Below are positions 43,302-52,798 of a stretch of DNA of 64,000 nt, one piece after another (within the stretch, counting starts at the first letter, position 1; every line of letters begins with the position of its first letter). The stretch lies in assembly GCF_000455325.1 (NCBI RefSeq), contig NZ_HG322953.1:388209-452208 (forward strand). The letters run 5' to 3'. Source of the stretch: Mycolicibacterium septicum DSM 44393. Its GTDB lineage: Bacteria; Actinomycetota; Actinomycetes; Mycobacteriales; Mycobacteriaceae. The position numbers and the translations under genes were made by a program. The notes beneath the pieces are model-generated. The model was given only the letters and a program-made list of their open reading frames with translations. It did no database searches and was not told the DNA's origin.

Positions 43302-44537
43302 ATGTCGACGGAAGCAACATATCTGAAGCGCCCCTCAGGTTATGACGCCGAATTGCGCTCGGTGTTCGGGCCGATCTTCGAGCGGATCGCCGAAGGGAAT
43401 CGGCAGCGCGAGGCCGACCGGGTGTTCCCGCACGAGCAGGTGCGCTGGCTGAATGACGCAGGCTTCGGCACCTTGCGGATTCCGGCAGAGCAGGGCGGTT
43501 TCGGGGCGTCGCTGGAGCAGACCTTCCTGCTGCTGGCCGATCTCGGGGAGGCCGATGCCAACATCGCCCACATCTGGCGCAACCACCTGGCATTCGTCGA
43601 GGACCGGCTCAATGCGCCGGTATCGGAGGACAACACCACCTGGATCAAGCGGTTTCTTGCCGGCGAGTTCGTGGGCGGCGGCTGGACCGAGGCCAACAAT
43701 CTGACCCTGGCCAATCTGGCCACGACGGTCACCGAACAGGACGGGCACTGGCTGGTGTCCGGTGCGAAATTCTATGCAACCGGCAGTCTTTACGCCGATT
43801 GGCTCGACGTTCTGGGCCGCGGTGAGGACGGAGAGCTGTGGACGGCCCTGGTGCGCGCCGATGATCCTGGCGTCACCCTCATCGATGACTGGCGAGGATT
43901 CGGCCAGCGCACGACGGGCAGCGGTTCGGCCCGCTACGACCAGGCCCGGGCCGAGCGCGGCAACGTGTTCCCGGCGACCGAACGGTTCACCTATCAGGCG
44001 CACTTCTACCAGATCGCCATGCTCGCGGTGCTGACCGGAATCATCAGGGCCGCACAGCGTGACGCCTCGGCGGCATTGTCGGCCCGGAAGCGCAACTATC
44101 CGCAGGGACTGGCCGAGGTTCCGTCCGCCGATGCGCAGCTGCTGCAGGTGATCGGCGAGGTGTCGGCCGAGGCGTTCGGCGCCACTGCGGCACTGGGGCA
44201 GAGTGCGCGCAGCCTGGATCGGATCGTGGCCGGTCGGCTGGCCGGCAGCGACGGCCAGGCCCGCCAGTTGCTGGTCGACGCCGAGGTGGCCGTCACCCAG
44301 GCACAGTTGGTCATCGTGGCCGCGGCACTGCGGGCCACCACCCGCGTGTTCGATGCCCTCGGCGCCTCGGGCGTATCCGAAGAGCTCGGCCTGGACCGGC
44401 ATTGGCGCAACGCCCGAACGCTGGCATCGCACAACCCGGTCGTCTACAAGGCGCGCATCCTCGGCGACTGGTTCATCAACGGCAAGGACCCGGTGGCCGA
44501 TCTGGTGTCACGGGGACGAGGCGGCCAGGGCAACTGA
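43302..44537 (+). CDS. DszC/SfnB-like acyl-CoA dehydrogenase-fold monooxygenase
   Basis: A 411-residue member of the acyl-CoA dehydrogenase fold in the DszC/SfnB group, which act as FMNH2-dependent monooxygenases on dibenzothiophene or as sulfur-acquisition oxidoreductases. Segments GFGTLRIPAEQGGFGASLEQTFLLLADLGEADANIAHIWRNH and WLVSGAKFYATGSLYADWL fit, and the C-terminal HNPVVYKARILGDWFINGKDP is characteristic of this group. No cysteine and two methionines. The ATG follows the GNAT stop directly. It is probably the last gene of the + strand organosulfur operon. Confidence 0.85.
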   Translation: MSTEATYLKRPSGYDAELRSVFGPIFERIAEGNRQREADRVFPHEQVRWLNDAGFGTLRIPAEQGGFGASLEQTFLLLADLGEADANIAHIWRNHLAFVEDRLNAPVSEDNTTWIKRFLAGEFVGGGWTEANNLTLANLATTVTEQDGHWLVSGAKFYATGSLYADWLDVLGRGEDGELWTALVRADDPGVTLIDDWRGFGQRTTGSGSARYDQARAERGNVFPATERFTYQAHFYQIAMLAVLTGIIRAAQRDASAALSARKRNYPQGLAEVPSADAQLLQVIGEVSAEAFGATAALGQSARSLDRIVAGRLAGSDGQARQLLVDAEVAVTQAQLVIVAAALRATTRVFDALGASGVSEELGLDRHWRNARTLASHNPVVYKARILGDWFINGKDPVADLVSRGRGGQGN

Positions 44538-44547
44538 GCCCGCCGGG

Positions 44548-45462
44548 TCAGGCGACCTGCAGCACCGCTTTGCCTGCGACCTTGCGACCCAACAGCGCGA
44601 GGGCGGCGTCGGCGGTGTTCTCCCATGAGTCCCGCAGGCCGATCTGCGGATCGAGTTCGCCGTCGGCCAACAGGGTCAGCAGGTAACGCAGGTCGTCCTG
44701 GAACGGTGCCCGAACGGTGAACGGCTCCAACCGCTTCCGGTTGCCGGTCCGCCGTTCCTGTTCGAAGTTGATCGTGGTGGGCTCGTTGGAGGCCATCCCG
44801 ATGGACTGCACCGAGCCACCGTCGGACAGCAGGCTGAAGGCCTGTGCCAGGAGTTTCCCGCCGACGTTGTCGAGCACGCCGAACACCGGCTCGGTCACCG
44901 CGTCGAGCCCGACCACCACTTCGGCCGCGCCCAGTTCCTCGAGACCCTCACCGCGCGGGGCGCTGCCGACCGCGGCCACGACGTGGGCGCCGGCCCGGGC
45001 GGCCAGTTGCACGGCGAACCGGCCGACACCTCCGGATGCGCCGGTGATCAATACCCGGCGGCCGACGACCGGACCGAGGGCTCGCAACGCCTGCAGCGCG
45101 GTCACCCCGGCAACCGGCAGCGCGGCAGCCTCCTCGAACTCGACGAACTCGGGTAACTCCGCCAGATTGTCGGTCGCCACGACGCGTCGTTCGGCCCAGC
45201 CGGCCTCACCGCTGAAGCCGACCACCCGGGCGCCGACCGGCGGTCCGGAGCCGTCGGCCGCGGCCCGGGCGACCACGCCGGCACTGTCCCAGCCGGGAAC
45301 TTCGCCAGGACGGCGCATCTGGTCGATGAAGTGCAGCTCACCGAAGTTCAGCGCAATCGCGCGCACCTCGATCAGGGCCTGCGATTCGGTGACCGAAGGC
45401 TCGGCCACCTCGTCGAACCGGAGATTGGCAGGAGCGTGCGGGTCGTAGACGAGGGCTCGCAT
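44548..45462 (-). CDS. Zinc-independent quinone-oxidoreductase-like alcohol dehydrogenase
   Basis: A 304-residue medium-chain dehydrogenase/reductase. GroES-like N-terminus MRALVYDPHAPANLRF, cofactor-binding GRRVLITGASGGVGRFAVQLAARAGAHV and a C-terminal GRKVAGKAVLQV define it. The catalytic and structural zinc Cys ligands are absent; indeed there is no cysteine. Such enzymes reduce quinones or enones with NADPH. I start at the ATG at 45462; an extension to 45609 would enter the divergent methyltransferase gene. It is convergent with the DszC-like gene, only ten bases apart. Confidence 0.85.
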   Translation of the reverse strand: MRALVYDPHAPANLRFDEVAEPSVTESQALIEVRAIALNFGELHFIDQMRRPGEVPGWDSAGVVARAAADGSGPPVGARVVGFSGEAGWAERRVVATDNLAELPEFVEFEEAAALPVAGVTALQALRALGPVVGRRVLITGASGGVGRFAVQLAARAGAHVVAAVGSAPRGEGLEELGAAEVVVGLDAVTEPVFGVLDNVGGKLLAQAFSLLSDGGSVQSIGMASNEPTTINFEQERRTGNRKRLEPFTVRAPFQDDLRYLLTLLADGELDPQIGLRDSWENTADAALALLGRKVAGKAVLQVA

Positions 45463-45516
45463 GAACGGGCTAACCCCGGAGGGTGTTCCGCTATTCCCTC
45501 CCATAGGGTGGCCCAC

Positions 45517-46062
45517 GTGAGCGAGAAGGACCGCGTCCGCTGGGACGCGGCCTATGCCGACCGGGACCCGGACGCGGGGCCGGCGCTGCCGCAGGTGTTC
45601 GCCGGCCACGCCGGCTTGTTTCCGATGAGCGGCTCGGCCCTCGACGTCGCGTGCGGAACCGGCCGGGCCGCGCTGTGGCTGGCCCGGCGCGGACTACGCG
45701 TACAGGGTCTCGACGTATCCGCCGTGGCGATCGCCCAGGCGAGGGAGTCGGCCGTCCGCCACGGAGTGGCAGAGCGCTGCCGTTTCGATGTCGCCGATCT
45801 CGACGAGGGTCTCCCGGCCGGACCGCCCGTCGACGTGGTTTTGTGCCATCGCTTCCGCGAACCCGGGCTCTACCCGGCCCTGGCAGCGCGGCTGCGGCCG
45901 GGCGGTCTGCTGGCCATCTGTGTGCTGAGCGAGGTGGGCGCCGCACCCGGAAGGTTCCGCGCCGTACCCGGTGAACTGCGCACCCAGTTCCCCGGGTTGC
46001 AGGCGATCGCCGAGCAGGAAGGGGACGGCGAAGCCTGGCTGCTGGCGCGCGCCGCCGGTTGA
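45517..46062 (+). CDS. SAM-dependent methyltransferase (class I)
   Basis: A 181-residue Rossmann-fold methyltransferase. Motif I is ALDVACGTGRAALWLARRG, followed by LRVQGLDVSAVAIAQAR and FDVADLDEGLP. It contains four cysteines, unlike the sulfur genes on both sides, so it is probably not part of that programme. The start is a GTG at 45517 (SEKDRVRWDAAY); a GTG at 45508 is possible. It converges with the ABC binding-protein gene, with a 33-base gap. Substrate unknown; the family includes tellurite-resistance-like enzymes. Confidence 0.85.
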   Translation: MSEKDRVRWDAAYADRDPDAGPALPQVFAGHAGLFPMSGSALDVACGTGRAALWLARRGLRVQGLDVSAVAIAQARESAVRHGVAERCRFDVADLDEGLPAGPPVDVVLCHRFREPGLYPALAARLRPGGLLAICVLSEVGAAPGRFRAVPGELRTQFPGLQAIAEQEGDGEAWLLARAAG

Positions 46063-46095
46063 GGCCGGCGCGAGTCAGGCCCGCCGCCCCCGATC

Positions 46096-47865
46096 TCAAC
46101 CGTTGACCGAGATGTTCGTGATGTCGGCGTTGTTCCCCAGCGACTGCCAGGTCCAGTTGGTCACCCGCTCGGAGGTCGGGATCGTCTTGACCCGTTCGAT
46201 CAGCGGGAACCACGCGAGATCGGCGGTGGCGATCTTGTTGGCCTGCTTCCAGTCCGCTGCCGGGTCGGGCGCGGCGAATGCCCGCGCGACCGCGGCATTG
46301 AGCTGCGGATTGTTATAGGTCACGCCGTTCCAGGTGCCTCCCGGAGCGAAGTCGGAGTTGAGCCAGCCGCCCAGCGTCATCCGGGCGCTGTTGCCCTGCC
46401 AGTCCGGGGTCCAGTTCGTGATGGCCAGATCCCACTGATTCAGGTTGGAGCCCTCGGCCAGGTACGAGCGGAAGGCACCCCAGCTGTCGCCGGCGATCGG
46501 GACCAGGCGGACGGTGATTCCGGAGCGGGCGAGTGCGGTCTGGACCGAGGTGCCGATCTTCTCGAACTCAGGGGTGTTGCGGTACGCCACGCTGAGGGTG
46601 AGGTCCGGGTGGCCGGTTTCGGCGAGCAACGCCCTGGCCTTGTCCGGGTCGCCCTTGTCCTCCGGTGTGGGGTAGGGGTTCTCGTTGTTGTATCCCACGA
46701 TCGTCGAGGTCAGGATCTCGTTGCTGGGGATCGCCGAGTCGGGGCCGCCCAGCCCCCGGACCACGTCCGCCCGGTTGAGCGAATAGTTCACCGCCTGACG
46801 GACTTTGAGGTCCTTGAGCGCGGCCTGCGCCGGCGTCTTGGGGGCGGCCGGATTGTTCCAGCTGATGAACACCGCCGAGCCGCTGGCCGAGGTGTGCAGA
46901 TGGTCGGGGTCACGCTGTTTGTACTGGGCGATCGCGTTGGCCGGGAAGGCGCGTACATACAGCGCGATGTCGGCCGTGCCGGTCTGTAGCTGCTGGGAAG
47001 CCGCGTCGGCCGAGGCGACGGTGGTGTCGAAGACGATCTCGTCGGTGTACGCCTTGCGCGGGTCGCCGTCGGAGTTGTACTCGGGAACCTTGGCCAGGGT
47101 GAGTTGCCTGCCCTGGTCGTAGGACTTGATCTGGTACGGGCCGCTGGACACGTAGTTCTTACGGAACTCCAGGCTGTCGGCGAAGTACTTCGAGGTCACC
47201 TCCTCGGGCAGCGGCGTGACGAAGTTCAGCGTCAGGATGTCGAGGATGTCGCTGGCCGGAGCGGTCAACGTGAGCTGTAACGTCTTGTCGTCCAACGCCT
47301 TGAGGCCACTGATCTCGTGGCTGTCGATGAAATTCTTGACCGCCGCCAGATCGCCGGTCGGTACCTTGGCGAACTCGTCGGCGTACTCCTTGAAACCCGC
47401 GAACGTCGCGTTGAAGTAGGTGATCGCGCTGACTTGTGCGTTGGGGTCGGGGAAGCGCTTCACGGCATAGACGAAGTCCCGGGCCGTGATCGGACGGCTG
47501 CTCGCCCCCGAGTAGGCGATGTTGTCCCGCAGATGGAAGGTGTAGGTCAGGCGATCGGGACTGATGTCCCAGCTTTCGGCAAGGTCGGGCACCACCTTGG
47601 TGTCATCGCCGATACCGTCCTTGCTGCCCGCGTAGGTCACCAGCTGACGCGTCGTCGCCCGGATCACCTGCCAAGATTCTGCCGAGTACGCGATCAACGG
47701 GTCGAGCGCGTCGATGTCCTCCACCGACGCGACGTGCAGTGTCCCGCCAAAGAGGCTGTCCGGGTTGGCCGGCGATGCCGACCCGCCCTTGTCGGTGCCG
47801 CACGCGGCGACGAGCAGTGCGGTGGTGGCGATCAGTGCGCCCACCACTTTTCGCGGTGTTCTCAT
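46096..47865 (-). CDS. Oligopeptide-type ABC substrate-binding lipoprotein (family 5)
   Basis: A 589-residue extracellular solute-binding protein of the DppA/OppA family. The signal peptide ends in a lipobox with C22 (LLVAAC), the protein's only cysteine; there are two methionines. Family signatures are PDLAESWDISPDRLTYTFHLRDNI and VRQAVNYSLNRADVVRG. It is the last gene of a - strand operon with two permeases and a fused ATPase. In this sulfur context the cargo could be a peptide, glutathione-like thiol or organosulfur compound; the ligand is not readable. Confidence 0.9.
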   Translation of the reverse strand: MRTPRKVVGALIATTALLVAACGTDKGGSASPANPDSLFGGTLHVASVEDIDALDPLIAYSAESWQVIRATTRQLVTYAGSKDGIGDDTKVVPDLAESWDISPDRLTYTFHLRDNIAYSGASSRPITARDFVYAVKRFPDPNAQVSAITYFNATFAGFKEYADEFAKVPTGDLAAVKNFIDSHEISGLKALDDKTLQLTLTAPASDILDILTLNFVTPLPEEVTSKYFADSLEFRKNYVSSGPYQIKSYDQGRQLTLAKVPEYNSDGDPRKAYTDEIVFDTTVASADAASQQLQTGTADIALYVRAFPANAIAQYKQRDPDHLHTSASGSAVFISWNNPAAPKTPAQAALKDLKVRQAVNYSLNRADVVRGLGGPDSAIPSNEILTSTIVGYNNENPYPTPEDKGDPDKARALLAETGHPDLTLSVAYRNTPEFEKIGTSVQTALARSGITVRLVPIAGDSWGAFRSYLAEGSNLNQWDLAITNWTPDWQGNSARMTLGGWLNSDFAPGGTWNGVTYNNPQLNAAVARAFAAPDPAADWKQANKIATADLAWFPLIERVKTIPTSERVTNWTWQSLGNNADITNISVNG

Positions 47866-47892
47866 GGTGCTCCTTGTTGTGTTGCGGAAGGA

Positions 47893-48897
47893 TCATTTGC
47901 CACTGCGGGCATGGGTGATGAGGTCGACGACGAAGGTCGAGACGACGAAGATGACGGCGCCCAGCAGCGTGCACCCGATCACCACCGGGGCGTCGCCGTT
48001 GTTGGCCGCGTTGACGGCCAGCCGTCCGACGCCGTCGAGCCCGAATATCTGCTCGGTGATGATCGCCCCGCCGAGGATGGCGGCGAATTCGATGGCGCCG
48101 AGGGTCAGAATCGGGTTCAGCGCCGCGGACAACGCGTGGTTGAAATACACACCGTGTGTCCCAACTCCTTTCGCCCGCGCTGTACGGATGTAGTCCTTGT
48201 TGGCAACCTCGAGGACCGAGGCCCGCACCACCCGCTGGAACAAACCGACCTCGGCCAGCAGCAGGGTCAGCCAGGGCAGCAGCAGATGCCGCGCCCATTC
48301 GGCAGGGGATTCGGTCAGCGCCACGTAACCGCCGCTGGGGAAGAACTTCACCCCGGCCAGCGACAACTGGTAGTACAGGACGAACAGCAGGATGACGCCG
48401 GTCACGAAAGTCGGGATGGACAGCAGCACATACGATGTCGCGGAGCTCACCTGGTCGAACAGGCTGCCCGGCCTACGGGCGGCGTAGACCCCCAGCACGA
48501 TCGACACGGTGATCCAGAGGATCAGTGCGCCGGCCGCCAGGCTGAACGTGACCGGGATCTTCTCCAGGATCAGATCGGTGACGGGCCGCTGCTGGCGATA
48601 GGAGTATCCGAGGCTCGGTGGCCAGTTGAGCAATCCGGTCGGAGTGCCCTTGATCTCCGGCCCGCGGACGACGTAGTACCACAGCTGCAGGTACCAGGGA
48701 TCGTTGAGGCGCAGGCTGTTCGCGATCGCGGCGACCGTCTCCTCGGATGCGTTCTCCGGGGCCAGCATGCGGGCCGGATTCTGGTAGGCGACCCTGGTCA
48801 GTCCGAATGTCACGAGTACGACGGCCGACACCGTCAACGCCATCCGCGCCAGCCGCCAGGTGAAATACCGAGTCAAAGTGCTTGTCACCGCTCTCAC
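47893..48897 (-). CDS. ABC permease, DppB type
   Basis: A 334-residue membrane protein with about six helices. It carries the binding-protein-dependent transport loop EVANKDYIRTARAKGVGTHGVYFNHALSAALNPILT. It starts at a GTG (48895-48897) that overlaps the preceding permease stop as GTGA, which I prefer over a GTG at 48888. Together with the next permease it forms the channel of the oligopeptide-type importer. It has one cysteine and three methionines. Confidence 0.9.
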   Translation of the reverse strand: MRAVTSTLTRYFTWRLARMALTVSAVVLVTFGLTRVAYQNPARMLAPENASEETVAAIANSLRLNDPWYLQLWYYVVRGPEIKGTPTGLLNWPPSLGYSYRQQRPVTDLILEKIPVTFSLAAGALILWITVSIVLGVYAARRPGSLFDQVSSATSYVLLSIPTFVTGVILLFVLYYQLSLAGVKFFPSGGYVALTESPAEWARHLLLPWLTLLLAEVGLFQRVVRASVLEVANKDYIRTARAKGVGTHGVYFNHALSAALNPILTLGAIEFAAILGGAIITEQIFGLDGVGRLAVNAANNGDAPVVIGCTLLGAVIFVVSTFVVDLITHARSGK

Positions 48898-49835
48898 CGG
48901 GCCGACGACGGATCGAAGCGGCTGCGCAACCGGGTGCTCAGGATGTTGAATCCGAGCACCGTGACGAACAGCGCACCGGCGGGTGCGATCAGCATCAACG
49001 GCTGGGTCTGATACAGCGCGGAATCCTGCGCGTTGGCGATCATGGTGCCCCAACTCGGAGTCGGTGCCTTGATGCCGACACCGAGATAGGACAGCGACGC
49101 TTCCGCCACGATGTTGGTGGGCAGCTGCACTGCCCAGTAGATGATCACGGTCGGGGCGATGTTGGGCAGGATCTCCCGCAGCAGGACGCGCACCGGCGTG
49201 CTTCCCGCCCCGATCGCGGCCAGCACGAACGGCTTGGATTTCAGTTCGATCACCGAATTGCGTACCAGGCGCGCGAAATACGTCCACGAGAACAGCGCGA
49301 TGATGCCGATCACCACGAAGATGGGATCTACCAACGTGGTGCCCGCGGTGCCGCGGTTGAGGGTGACCACGCTCAGCGCGGTGACCAGGAACGGGAAGGC
49401 CAGTGCGACGTTGGTGAGCTCGGAGAGCGCTGCGTCCACCCGGCCGCCGAAGTATCCGCCCACGAGGCCGACGGTCACCCCGACCAGCATGGCGATGGTG
49501 GTGGCCGGGATACCGATCGCCAGGGAGATCCGCGCGCCGTAGAGCATGCGGACGAAGACATCCCGGCCGCTGCCGTCGGCGCCGAGCAGGAAGCCGTTTC
49601 CTCCGGTGATCGGCAGGCCACTGGCGTCGAGCGTCTCGTCGGGGAACTGGTCGTTGGGTCCGTGTCCGACGATGGCGGCCACCACGGGGGCCGAGATCGC
49701 AGCCAGAACCACCGCGGTCACCAGCGCCGAGCCGGCGAGCAGGCCCGGATCGGCGAAGTATGTCCGCAGCCCCCGGCGCGCCGGCGACGCCGGCGGGTCT
49801 ACGGCGATCGGGGAGCGGACCAGCAGTCCGGTCAT
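48894..49835 (-). CDS. ABC permease, DppC type
   Basis: A 313-residue permease. The N-terminal segment GLLAGSALVTAVVLAAISAPVVAAIVG, the loop LGADGSGRDVFVRMLYGARISLAIG typical of DppC, and SYLGVGIKAPTPSWGTMIANAQ near the C-terminus identify it. It overlaps the ATPase gene upstream and the DppB-type gene downstream by four bases at each end. No cysteine; five methionines. Confidence 0.9.
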   Translation of the reverse strand: MTGLLVRSPIAVDPPASPARRGLRTYFADPGLLAGSALVTAVVLAAISAPVVAAIVGHGPNDQFPDETLDASGLPITGGNGFLLGADGSGRDVFVRMLYGARISLAIGIPATTIAMLVGVTVGLVGGYFGGRVDAALSELTNVALAFPFLVTALSVVTLNRGTAGTTLVDPIFVVIGIIALFSWTYFARLVRNSVIELKSKPFVLAAIGAGSTPVRVLLREILPNIAPTVIIYWAVQLPTNIVAEASLSYLGVGIKAPTPSWGTMIANAQDSALYQTQPLMLIAPAGALFVTVLGFNILSTRLRSRFDPSSAR

Positions 49836-51466
49836 GACGCCCGTGCCCGCAACCGGGGAACAGCGTCCAACAGCCGGCGGGTGTAGGCCGATTGCGGACT
49901 CGCGAACACGTCTGCCGTACTCCCGCTCTCGGCCAGACCCTCGGGGCTCAGCACGATAACCCGGTCCGCTATCGAGGACACCACGCCCAGATCGTGGGTG
50001 ATGAACAGGAAGGCAGTGTGGTGTTCGCGTGCCAGTTGCTCGACCAGTCCGATGATTTCGGCCTGTGTGGTCACATCGAGAGCCGACAATGCCTCGTCGG
50101 CGACGATCAGATCCGGTTCGAGCACCAGTGCTCGTGCGATCGCCACCCGCTGGCGCTGTCCACCGGACAACTCGGCCGGGTGGCGGCTCAGCATCGGTTC
50201 CGGCAGTCTGGCCTGATCGGCGGCCCGGCGCACCCGGCCTGCTATCTCGGCGACCGGAACACGGTGTGCCCGCAGCGGTTCGGCCACGGATTCACCGGCG
50301 GTCCGGCGCGGGTTGAGGCTGGAGTACGGATCCTGGAAGACCAACTGAACGGCCCGGCGGGTGGTGGCTTCCAGACGCGGCACGCCGTCGTGGACCGAGG
50401 TGGGCAATGGCGTTCCAGCAAGGACGATGTCGCCGGAGTCGGCGTACTGCAGGCTGGCCACGATGCGCCCGACGGTCGATTTCCCGGAGCCTGATTCGCC
50501 GACGAGACCGACGATCTCACCGCGGTGGACCGTGAAGTCCAGCCCGTCGATCACGGTCGCACGGTCACGCTGTCCGCGCCGGGGATAGCTCTTGCGCAGG
50601 TTGCGGACCGCCAGCAGCGGCTCGGCCTGGGCGTGCGTGCCGGACGGTGCCGGCGGCCTGACCGAGTCGATGCTGTGCAGCTGTGACGCGGCGAGCAGAG
50701 CGCGGGTGTACTGCTGTTCGGGCCGATGGTAGATCCTGTCCCGCGGACCACTCTCGACCACTCGGCCGTCCTTGACAACCGTTACGGTGTCGGCGATCTC
50801 GTGCACCACGCCCAGGTCGTGGCTGACGAACAGTATCGCGGTTCCATGTTCGTGCTGCAATCGTTTGAGCAGTTCCAGGATGCCTTGCTGCACACTGACG
50901 TCCAAGGCGGTGGTGGGTTCGTCGGCGATGATGAGGGCCGGGTTCAGCGCGATCGCCATCGCGATCATCGCGCGCTGCCGCATGCCCCCGGAGAACTCGG
51001 CGGGGTAGCTGTCGTAGGCATCGGAGGGGTCGGAGATGCCCACGTCGTCGAGCAGTTCCTCGACCCGCTCGCGCCGCTGTGTCCGACCGGTTCGGGTGTG
51101 GATCCGCAACACCTCGTCGATCTGGTTGCCGATGGTCTTGAACGGGTGCAGATTGCTCTGCGGATCCTGGAACACGAATCCGATGTCCTTGCCGAGGATC
51201 CGGCGGAGATCCTTGTCGGAAACACTCAGCAGATCACGGCCGCCGAATCGCACGGATCCGCTGACCTCTGCTCGCGGGCCGAGCAGGCGGGTCGCCGCCA
51301 GTAGCGAAACGCTTTTGCCCGAACCGGATTCACCCACGAGCGCAGCCGTCTGCCCGGAGTCCACCGAGAACGAGAACGACTCGATCGCCCGCACCGCTCG
51401 CCGTCCGCTCGCGCGGTTCCCGGTATGGATCGTGACGGCGAGGTCGGCGACGTCAAACAGTGCCAT
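49832..51466 (-). CDS. ABC ATPase, fused DppD-DppF type
   Basis: A 544-residue protein with two complete ATPase domains in tandem. The first has VGESGSGKS, FSGGMRQRAMIAMAIA and ADEPTTALDVS; the second has VGESGSGKSTVGRI, LSGGQRQRVAIARAL and ADEALSALDVT. The second Walker B region reads DEALSALD rather than DEPTSALD, a mild variation. Fusion replaces the usual two-gene DppD/DppF pair. It has no cysteine. I start at the ATG at 51466. A 105-base gap separates it from the Eis-like gene upstream on the same strand, so a weak internal promoter is possible. Confidence 0.92.
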   Translation of the reverse strand: MALFDVADLAVTIHTGNRASGRRAVRAIESFSFSVDSGQTAALVGESGSGKSVSLLAATRLLGPRAEVSGSVRFGGRDLLSVSDKDLRRILGKDIGFVFQDPQSNLHPFKTIGNQIDEVLRIHTRTGRTQRRERVEELLDDVGISDPSDAYDSYPAEFSGGMRQRAMIAMAIALNPALIIADEPTTALDVSVQQGILELLKRLQHEHGTAILFVSHDLGVVHEIADTVTVVKDGRVVESGPRDRIYHRPEQQYTRALLAASQLHSIDSVRPPAPSGTHAQAEPLLAVRNLRKSYPRRGQRDRATVIDGLDFTVHRGEIVGLVGESGSGKSTVGRIVASLQYADSGDIVLAGTPLPTSVHDGVPRLEATTRRAVQLVFQDPYSSLNPRRTAGESVAEPLRAHRVPVAEIAGRVRRAADQARLPEPMLSRHPAELSGGQRQRVAIARALVLEPDLIVADEALSALDVTTQAEIIGLVEQLAREHHTAFLFITHDLGVVSSIADRVIVLSPEGLAESGSTADVFASPQSAYTRRLLDAVPRLRARAS

Positions 51467-51571
51467 CGTCTGTTCGTGCCTCAGAAGGCGCCGTCGCCGC
51501 AATCATGCGAACACTATCGGCCTTCGCCCGCGCGACGGACACCGTTTGGATCAGTACGAAGTTATCGCCGG

Positions 51572-52798
51572 TCAGAAGAAGATTCCGGTGTGCGGCAGCG
51601 CCGGTACCGCGAACAGTCGATCCGCCACGCCCACCGCGTCGCGATCGTTGACCCGCACCAGGCCGGCCAGTGCCAGATCCTGCCAACGGGTGGCCCCGAG
51701 CAGTGCGGCGGCGAGCGCCTCGACGTCGGCCTCCAGCTGGGCCGGGCCGTCGGTGGGCACCGCACCGGCCGGCGAGATTCGGTATGTCTGTGAATTCTCC
51801 TGTAGCACTGGGTCGTCGATGCGAACGACCACTTCTCCGTCGCCGGTGTAGGTGCGTGCGTCCAGGGCTGCCGACACATCGACCACGCGGAGCCATGTCT
51901 CGTCCCTGATGCCGGTGAACCGTGCGGCCCGCCGGTCGGTGAGCAGCCAGGGCAGCGGGTCGTCGACCGGACGCATCGGTAGTACCAGGCGGTCGATCAG
52001 GTCGAGGTCGAGCAGGTACCTCAGCAGCCCGAGATAGGCATCGGTGGTGGGAGCGAACAGATCGTCGACCACGACCGTGCGCTGGTCGCTGACGAACCAT
52101 CCGTCGGTGTCGGCCGGGTGATAGCGCGCGAATCCGGTCTCCGATCCCGGATCGCCGTGGACGGCAACGTAGCTCGGACCTATCGCCGTCTCGGCCCGCA
52201 GCCGCTGCGATTGCCACCAGACCGCGGGCCGGTCGATCGATCCGGGCCGCGACGGCCGGTTGGCGGCGTAGATCTGCGACAGCAAGTTCCAGGAGTCCTC
52301 CACGTCGATCAGCCGCACCGGCCCGCCCGCGCCGACACCGGCTCGCAGGCGGGCACGCCGGGTCAGCACTTCGACGGCGGCCGAGGAGCTGGCCACGCCG
52401 TACCCGAAACGCCCGTAGATGGTGGCCTCGGATGCCCGCAGCGTTGCGACCACCTCACCCCGGCCCCGGATCTGGCGCAGCTGGTGGCTGAGCAGATCGG
52501 TGGCGACACCACGCCGGGTGAAGGTCGGTAGAACCCCGACGTGGGTGACGGCCGCATGCCCGACCAGCTTGCCGCCGGGCAGGGTAAGCGTGCTGGTGGC
52601 CGAGTCGGTGGTGCCGACCAGTCTGCCGTCGACGAACGCTCCCAGGGTCCGCCCCTGCTCCAGCAGGGTGTGGATCCGTCCGGGCGCCAGGCCGCGCAGC
52701 GGAGGGAATCCGACCATCGCGGTGCGGAACAGGTTGAGCGCACCGATCAGGTCGTCCTCGGTATCGAGTACCCGGATGTCGTTGCGTACCGGACTCAT
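51572..52798 (-). CDS. Eis-family N-acetyltransferase
   Basis: A 408-residue three-part protein of the Eis family: tandem GNAT domains plus a sterol-carrier-like C-terminal domain. Features are GVLPTFTRRGVATDLLSHQLRQ (acetyl-CoA loop), ASEATIYGRFGYGVAS, DRLVLPMRPVDDPLPWLLTDRRA, and a C-terminal Phe (HTGIFF) whose carboxylate acts as general base in Eis. M. tuberculosis Eis acetylates aminoglycosides and protein lysines. This copy sits between SsuD and a peptide-type importer instead of next to degV, so it may be a paralogue acting on an imported amine. It has no cysteine. The start ATG overlaps the SsuD stop as ATGA. Confidence 0.88.
   Translation of the reverse strand: MSPVRNDIRVLDTEDDLIGALNLFRTAMVGFPPLRGLAPGRIHTLLEQGRTLGAFVDGRLVGTTDSATSTLTLPGGKLVGHAAVTHVGVLPTFTRRGVATDLLSHQLRQIRGRGEVVATLRASEATIYGRFGYGVASSSAAVEVLTRRARLRAGVGAGGPVRLIDVEDSWNLLSQIYAANRPSRPGSIDRPAVWWQSQRLRAETAIGPSYVAVHGDPGSETGFARYHPADTDGWFVSDQRTVVVDDLFAPTTDAYLGLLRYLLDLDLIDRLVLPMRPVDDPLPWLLTDRRAARFTGIRDETWLRVVDVSAALDARTYTGDGEVVVRIDDPVLQENSQTYRISPAGAVPTDGPAQLEADVEALAAALLGATRWQDLALAGLVRVNDRDAVGVADRLFAVPALPHTGIFF

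Noticed and set aside
46609..49011. Plus-strand frames opposite the oligopeptide ABC transporter genes
   Set aside because: Arg/Gly/Gln-rich antisense translation with no motif; the minus-strand genes are unambiguous.
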